This document shows, piece after piece, positions 50,491 through 54,901 of a stretch of 54,901 nucleotides of DNA; the stretch's first letter is position 1; each line of letters begins with the position of its first letter. The notes below the pieces were generated by a model. That model ran no database searches and was not told the DNA's origin. It saw only the letters and a list, made by a program, of their open reading frames with translations. Where the stretch lies: contig NZ_CAMJCX010000006.1 of assembly GCF_946404245.1 (NCBI RefSeq), forward strand, positions 1 through 54,901. Reading direction: 5' to 3'. The position numbers were made by a program, and so were the translations under genes. Source of the stretch: an uncultured Methanobrevibacter sp. Lineage in GTDB: Archaea > Methanobacteriota > Methanobacteria > Methanobacteriales > Methanobacteriaceae.

Positions 50491-51519
50491 TTATTCTTCT
50501 ACGTAGGAGTCAATGTCGATATTTAAATCTTCACAGATTCCTTTTAGTTGTTCATATAATTTTTTATCAATTGCAATTCCGTTTGCTTCAGCTTCAGCAA
50601 TTCTTTTAACTTCCAAATCTCCTGGAATAGCAACATTTTCACCGGTAGCTCTGATTTGTGATACAAAGTCTTCGGTATTTTTGACGAAGTCATCAAAGTC
50701 ACCAAATTTGGATGGATCAATTACAACATATAAGTCTCCTTTGGTACAGTCCTTGGTAGGTGAAGCGGTACCGGTTACTCCATGACCATATCCTGCCTGT
50801 ACTAATGGTCCAGTTAAGATTTCGATTAATGCTGAAAGAGCATATCCTTTAAATCCACCGAATGGTAAAATTGATCCTTCAAGTGCTGCTTCAGGATCGT
50901 TGGTTGGGTTTCCGTCTTTGTCTAATGCCCATCCGTCAGGTAAATCCAATCCTTTTCTTTTGGATTCAATGATTTTTCCACGGGCGGTTACTGAAGTTGC
51001 CATGTCCACGGTAATGTATGTTTCAGATGGAATTCCTAATGCAAGAGGATTTGTTCCGATTAATGGTGCGCTACCACCTAAAGGTGCAATAGCAGGATCT
51101 GTATTTGCAAGAACAAGTCCGATGCAGTTTTCTCTTAATGCTAAATCAGAATAAAATCCGGTAACTCCGAAGTGGTTTGAATTGTGAACACCAACACATG
51201 CAATACCCATTTCTTTTGCTTTTTTAATAGCTATTTGCATTGCTTTATAGGATACTGCTTGTCCAAATCCGCTGTTACCATTGATTAATGCCATAGCAGG
51301 AGTTTCCTTTTCAATAGTAATGTTATCTTTTAAGTTTATGGTTCCTGCTTCGATACTAATTAAGTATTGTGGGAATCTACCAAGACCATGAGAAGTAAAT
51401 CCTTTTAAATCCGCATCAATTGTAGCTTCCGCTACTAATTCCTGGTCTTCTTCACTAGCTCCTAATGCTTTTAAAATTTCTTTTACAAGAGCTATTTCTT
51501 TATCTTTCATTATCTTCAT
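50491..51519 (-). CDS. comC: L-sulfolactate/malate/L-lactate dehydrogenase family oxidoreductase (ComC-like)
   Basis: LKGFTSHGLGRFPQYL, GVHNSNHFGVTGFYS, ANTDPAIAPLGG, PFGGFKGYALS. Confidence 0.85.
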   Translation of the reverse strand: MKIMKDKEIALVKEILKALGASEEDQELVAEATIDADLKGFTSHGLGRFPQYLISIEAGTINLKDNITIEKETPAMALINGNSGFGQAVSYKAMQIAIKKAKEMGIACVGVHNSNHFGVTGFYSDLALRENCIGLVLANTDPAIAPLGGSAPLIGTNPLALGIPSETYITVDMATSVTARGKIIESKRKGLDLPDGWALDKDGNPTNDPEAALEGSILPFGGFKGYALSALIEILTGPLVQAGYGHGVTGTASPTKDCTKGDLYVVIDPSKFGDFDDFVKNTEDFVSQIRATGENVAIPGDLEVKRIAEAEANGIAIDKKLYEQLKGICEDLNIDIDSYVEE

Positions 51520-51543
51520 TCATTCACACTCCTTAATTATTAA

Positions 51544-52563
51544 TTAGTATTCAATTTCAGAACCTTCAAAAGCTTTAACAGTAATTTTTTCATCATCTGT
51601 TACTTTACCGATGATTTGACAATCACAATATTCTTTTAAAGTATCCATAATTTTTTCAGATTCATTTTCTTCACAGATTACGACAAAACCGACACCCATG
51701 TTGAAAACTTTATACATCTCTTTGATGTCGACATCTTGTTCGTAAATTAATTTAAATATTTCTGGAACTTCTGGAAGGTCAGTTATGTCGTAACCCACGC
51801 CTTTTTTCAAACGTCTGAGGTTAGTAAAGCCCCCTCCAGTAATGTGAGCAAGTCCATTAATATTGTATTCTTTTTCAAATAATGCAACAATAGGTTTAAC
51901 GTAAAGTTCAGTTGGTCTGATTAACTCTTCACCAATGGTGGTTTCACCGTTTGGCATTTTATCATCTACACTGAATCCAGCGTCATCGAATAGTGCTTTT
52001 CTAGCTAAACTATATCCGTTGGAATGTATACCGTTACTGTTGATGCCTATTAATACATTTCCAGGTTCAATATTTTCACCGGTAATGATTTTATCAATGT
52101 CTACAAATCCAATACCAGTTCCTGCAAGGTCGAAATCTTTGATGATTCCTGGAAGTGAAGCTGTTTCACCGCCAATGATTGCAATTTTAGATTCTTCAGC
52201 ACCTTTTACTAGGCCTTCTGCAATTTCAGAAGCTCTTTCAGGGTCTGGTTTTTCAACAGCAAGATAATCAACTAATGCTATTGGCTCTGCACCAACGCAT
52301 AAGATATCGTTTACAACCATTGCAATACAGTCAATTCCAACTGTGTCGTATTTGTTCATCATTTCTGCAATTAATATTTTACTTCCGACACCGTCAGTAC
52401 TCATTGCAATAGCTTTGTCACCTAATTTAACTAAAGCAGCATAATGGCCGCTGTCTGTAATAATGTCTCTACATGATAATGTTGACTTGAGTTTATCTGC
52501 TAATTTAGAAACAGTAACAGCTTCAAGGTCTATGTCAACACCAGATTCTGAATAAGTAACCAT
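51544..52563 (-). CDS. purM: Phosphoribosylformylglycinamidine cyclo-ligase
   Basis: [63 protein letters not shown]. Confidence 0.96.
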   Translation of the reverse strand: MVTYSESGVDIDLEAVTVSKLADKLKSTLSCRDIITDSGHYAALVKLGDKAIAMSTDGVGSKILIAEMMNKYDTVGIDCIAMVVNDILCVGAEPIALVDYLAVEKPDPERASEIAEGLVKGAEESKIAIIGGETASLPGIIKDFDLAGTGIGFVDIDKIITGENIEPGNVLIGINSNGIHSNGYSLARKALFDDAGFSVDDKMPNGETTIGEELIRPTELYVKPIVALFEKEYNINGLAHITGGGFTNLRRLKKGVGYDITDLPEVPEIFKLIYEQDVDIKEMYKVFNMGVGFVVICEENESEKIMDTLKEYCDCQIIGKVTDDEKITVKAFEGSEIEY

Positions 52564-52598
52564 TTTAACACCTATCGTTTAATAAAATAAAATAAATT

Positions 52599-52621
52599 AA
52601 TGTTGTGGGGTCCACAACATT
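52599..52621. terminator. Perfect hairpin AATGTTGTGG-GGT-CCACAACATT between aCPSF1 and purM
   Basis: 10-bp stem, 3-nt loop. Confidence 0.55.
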
Positions 52622-52666
52622 TTTGATTATATTAATACTTTGTTTCAATTAGTATATATAATATTA

Positions 52667-54580
52667 TTAATGAATTCTTACACAATCTAAATTGATTGGG
52701 GTTTTTGTTTCAATCTTATAACTTCTGTGTATTGAAGAAGCTAAGTCAACAGTTTTGTATGGGTCTCCATGACAAGTAATGACTTTTTCAGGTCTTGGAT
52801 TAAGTCTTTTGACATATTCCATCAATTGTCTTCTATTGGAGTGACCACTGAATCCATTAATTGTTTTAACTTGCATTTTAACACAGAATTGTCTAGTTCT
52901 ACCGTCATCATCTTCAAGAGGAATTTCTTTCCATCCTTTTTGAACTCTTCTACCCATTGAACCTTCTGACTGGTATCCTACAAAGATTAATGTGTTTCTT
53001 TCATCTTCACATAACCATTTGAAGTATTCGACTGAGTTTCCTCCAGTTAACATACCGGAAGTTGATAGGATAATTGCCGGTTGTTGACTTTCAACAATTT
53101 CTTTTCTTTGATCAATGTTTTGAACTTTTTCAAACATATCTGAAACGAATGGATTTCTTCCCATATGGAAAATTTGGTCTCTTAAGTCTTTGCTTAAGTA
53201 TTCTGGTCTGGCAGTGTGTATCGCTGTTGCCTCCCAAATCATTCCGTCAATATAGATTGGGACTTCCTCGATTAATCCATGTCTCATATATTCTTCCAAT
53301 ACAACCATTAACTCTTGTGCCCTTCCTACTGCAAATACAGGAACCAATACTTTTCCTCCACGTTTGAGGGTTTTGTAAATGGTTTTCATCATTTCTTTTT
53401 CTGCATTGTTTCTGGAAGGTTGAACGTCTTCTCTTCCACCGTATGTACTTTCCATGATTACAGTTTCGGCACGTGGGAATCTTATGGTTGCAGGTTCAAG
53501 TAATCTTGATGGTTCATATTTGAAATCTCCTGTATATACTAAATTGTGTGCTCCGTCACCAATGTGCATGTGGGAGATTGCTGAACCTAAAATGTGTCCT
53601 GCATTGTGCAATGTTAATCTGATGTCAGGGGATATGTCAGTAACTTCTCCATAATCAAGGGTTATAGTATTTTTAATTGCTTGTTTTACATGTTTGGATG
53701 TAAATGGTAATGGATTACCTTCTCTGTGAGCAATATCTAAATGATCGAATTGTAAAAGGGTAGTTAAGTCCCTTGTAGGTGTTGTACAGTAAACCGGTCC
53801 ATCATATCCGTAATGGAAAAGGTACGGTACAAAACCGCAATGGTCTAAGTGAGCGTGAGAAATAATAACTGCATCCAATTCTTCAATTGAGAATTCCGGT
53901 GCATTCAAGTATGGGAATGCATTTTTATTGTCTGATGCTGCAACATTAACTCCGCAGTCCAGTAAGACACGACTGTTTGGTGTTTGCAAAAGCATTGATG
54001 AACGTCCTACTTCTTTAAATCCTCCCATTGAAGTTACTCTTGCCCAATCGTTAGGGTATTTACTTCCTTGGTGGATTTGACGTCCAAGACGTTGTAATAA
54101 TTTTTTCCTGTCTTTACTGCTATTTTTTTGTATGGTTCTAATTTTACCAATAATATCTGAACTGATTGGTGGAGTTCTTAAAATCTTTGGTGCCCATCCA
54201 GTGTTTTTAACAATATTTCTGGAGGTTACTCCATATTTTCCAATAACAAGTCCTGGTTTTTTAGCAGTAATGACTACTTCCCCAGTAACAGTATCAAAGT
54301 AAATATCAGTAATTTCAGCACCATCTGGAACTATTTCATGTACTTTATTAATAGTTTCTTCAGGTTCAAGTAAAGCACTTTTATCTGATCTGATGATAAT
54401 TCTTTTTCTAAGTTCTTTTGCAAGTGACCTAATCAAGTCACCGTTTTCAGTTATAATTTCTGGATTTTTGGTATAAACCACCACTTCAGGTCCTTCAAAT
54501 TCTACTTTTGAAACCTGAATTTCATTTGGTAGTTTTTGCAAAATTTCTTTTTTAATATCCTCTAAAATGTCTGAAGTCAT
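52667..54580 (-). CDS. aCPSF1: KH-domain beta-CASP ribonuclease / archaeal transcription termination factor
   Basis: KH region; [25 protein letters not shown] metallo-beta-lactamase motif; beta-[34 protein letters not shown]. Confidence 0.95.
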   Translation of the reverse strand: MTSDILEDIKKEILQKLPNEIQVSKVEFEGPEVVVYTKNPEIITENGDLIRSLAKELRKRIIIRSDKSALLEPEETINKVHEIVPDGAEITDIYFDTVTGEVVITAKKPGLVIGKYGVTSRNIVKNTGWAPKILRTPPISSDIIGKIRTIQKNSSKDRKKLLQRLGRQIHQGSKYPNDWARVTSMGGFKEVGRSSMLLQTPNSRVLLDCGVNVAASDNKNAFPYLNAPEFSIEELDAVIISHAHLDHCGFVPYLFHYGYDGPVYCTTPTRDLTTLLQFDHLDIAHREGNPLPFTSKHVKQAIKNTITLDYGEVTDISPDIRLTLHNAGHILGSAISHMHIGDGAHNLVYTGDFKYEPSRLLEPATIRFPRAETVIMESTYGGREDVQPSRNNAEKEMMKTIYKTLKRGGKVLVPVFAVGRAQELMVVLEEYMRHGLIEEVPIYIDGMIWEATAIHTARPEYLSKDLRDQIFHMGRNPFVSDMFEKVQNIDQRKEIVESQQPAIILSTSGMLTGGNSVEYFKWLCEDERNTLIFVGYQSEGSMGRRVQKGWKEIPLEDDDGRTRQFCVKMQVKTINGFSGHSNRRQLMEYVKRLNPRPEKVITCHGDPYKTVDLASSIHRSYKIETKTPINLDCVRIH

Positions 54581-54602
54581 ATAATCCCTTCAAAAAAAGT
54601 TA

Positions 54603-54670
54603 TGTGTATTATTATAGTTTATGAAAAGCTTTAAGCTATAATTAGTTAAATTTCATAAACTATCTACACA
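54603..54670. repeat. Inverted repeat TGTGTA...ATAGTTTATGAAA - 24 nt - TTTCATAAACTAT-c-TACACA in the psmB-aCPSF1 intergenic region
   Basis: 13-bp perfect arms 54614-54626 / 54651-54663, outer 6-bp arms 54603-54608 / 54665-54670. Confidence 0.6.
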
Positions 54671-54713
54671 CCATTATATAAAAAAATAGTTAGTTATGAA
54701 AAATTAGTTTTGC

Positions 54714-54901
54714 TTATATCTTATCCAAAATATCATTAATTTTTTCAATATCTAACATTTCAAAGCCGTCTTTATCCACTTTAGCAACTAAATATCCGTT
54801 ACCGGAATATGTGTCACGTTCAGCTGCAGCTCTGATAGCTCTTATAGCTATTTCAATTCCTTCGTCAGTTGTTAAGTCATCTCTGAATCTGTCTTCAAGA
54901 A
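54714..54901 (-). CDS. psmB: Proteasome subunit beta, C-terminal part (truncated by window edge)
   Basis: Translation ...LEDRFRDDLTTDEGIEIAIRAIRAAAERDTYSGNGYLVAKVDKDGFEMLDIEKINDILDKI*. Confidence 0.85.
   Translation of the reverse strand, partial: LEDRFRDDLTTDEGIEIAIRAIRAAAERDTYSGNGYLVAKVDKDGFEMLDIEKINDILDKI

Overview
This is a low-GC archaeal chromosome segment, most likely from a Methanobrevibacter-like member of the Methanobacteriales. The support is a complete 17-gene energy-converting hydrogenase B (ehbA-Q) operon, a naturally split family-B DNA polymerase (PolB1), large adhesin-like surface proteins, aCPSF1, and a Nop5/fibrillarin pair. Most of the window is core metabolism and information processing: nnrDE, sfsA, a sirtuin, argG, queD/queE, pheA, coaC/coaB, pyrD/pyrK, comC, purM, and the C-terminal end of psmB. 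The accessory part is three adhesin-like/Ig-like secreted proteins: two in tandem at 6.1-13.5 kb and one at 48.0-50.3 kb. I saw no rRNA, tRNA, CRISPR array, transposase or prophage. Observations most worth checking: (1) two genes, pheA and coaB, that seem to need AUU start codons, each behind a well-placed Shine-Dalgarno; (2) two near-identical TTTAGG-N4-C/ACTAAA operator-like sites resembling DtxR/MDR1-type boxes, one upstream of the adhesin operon and one at an ACR3-like transporter start; (3) a 634-bp noncoding region carrying two large inverted repeats; (4) an orphan Cas4-like protein with an apparently degenerate E-x-K motif; (5) a giant adhesin ending in an unusual Gly/Ala-rich hydrophobic domain; (6) long inverted repeats around the termination-factor gene aCPSF1. 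I did not identify a clearly new multi-gene system. All family calls come from reading the translated sequence, with no database search.
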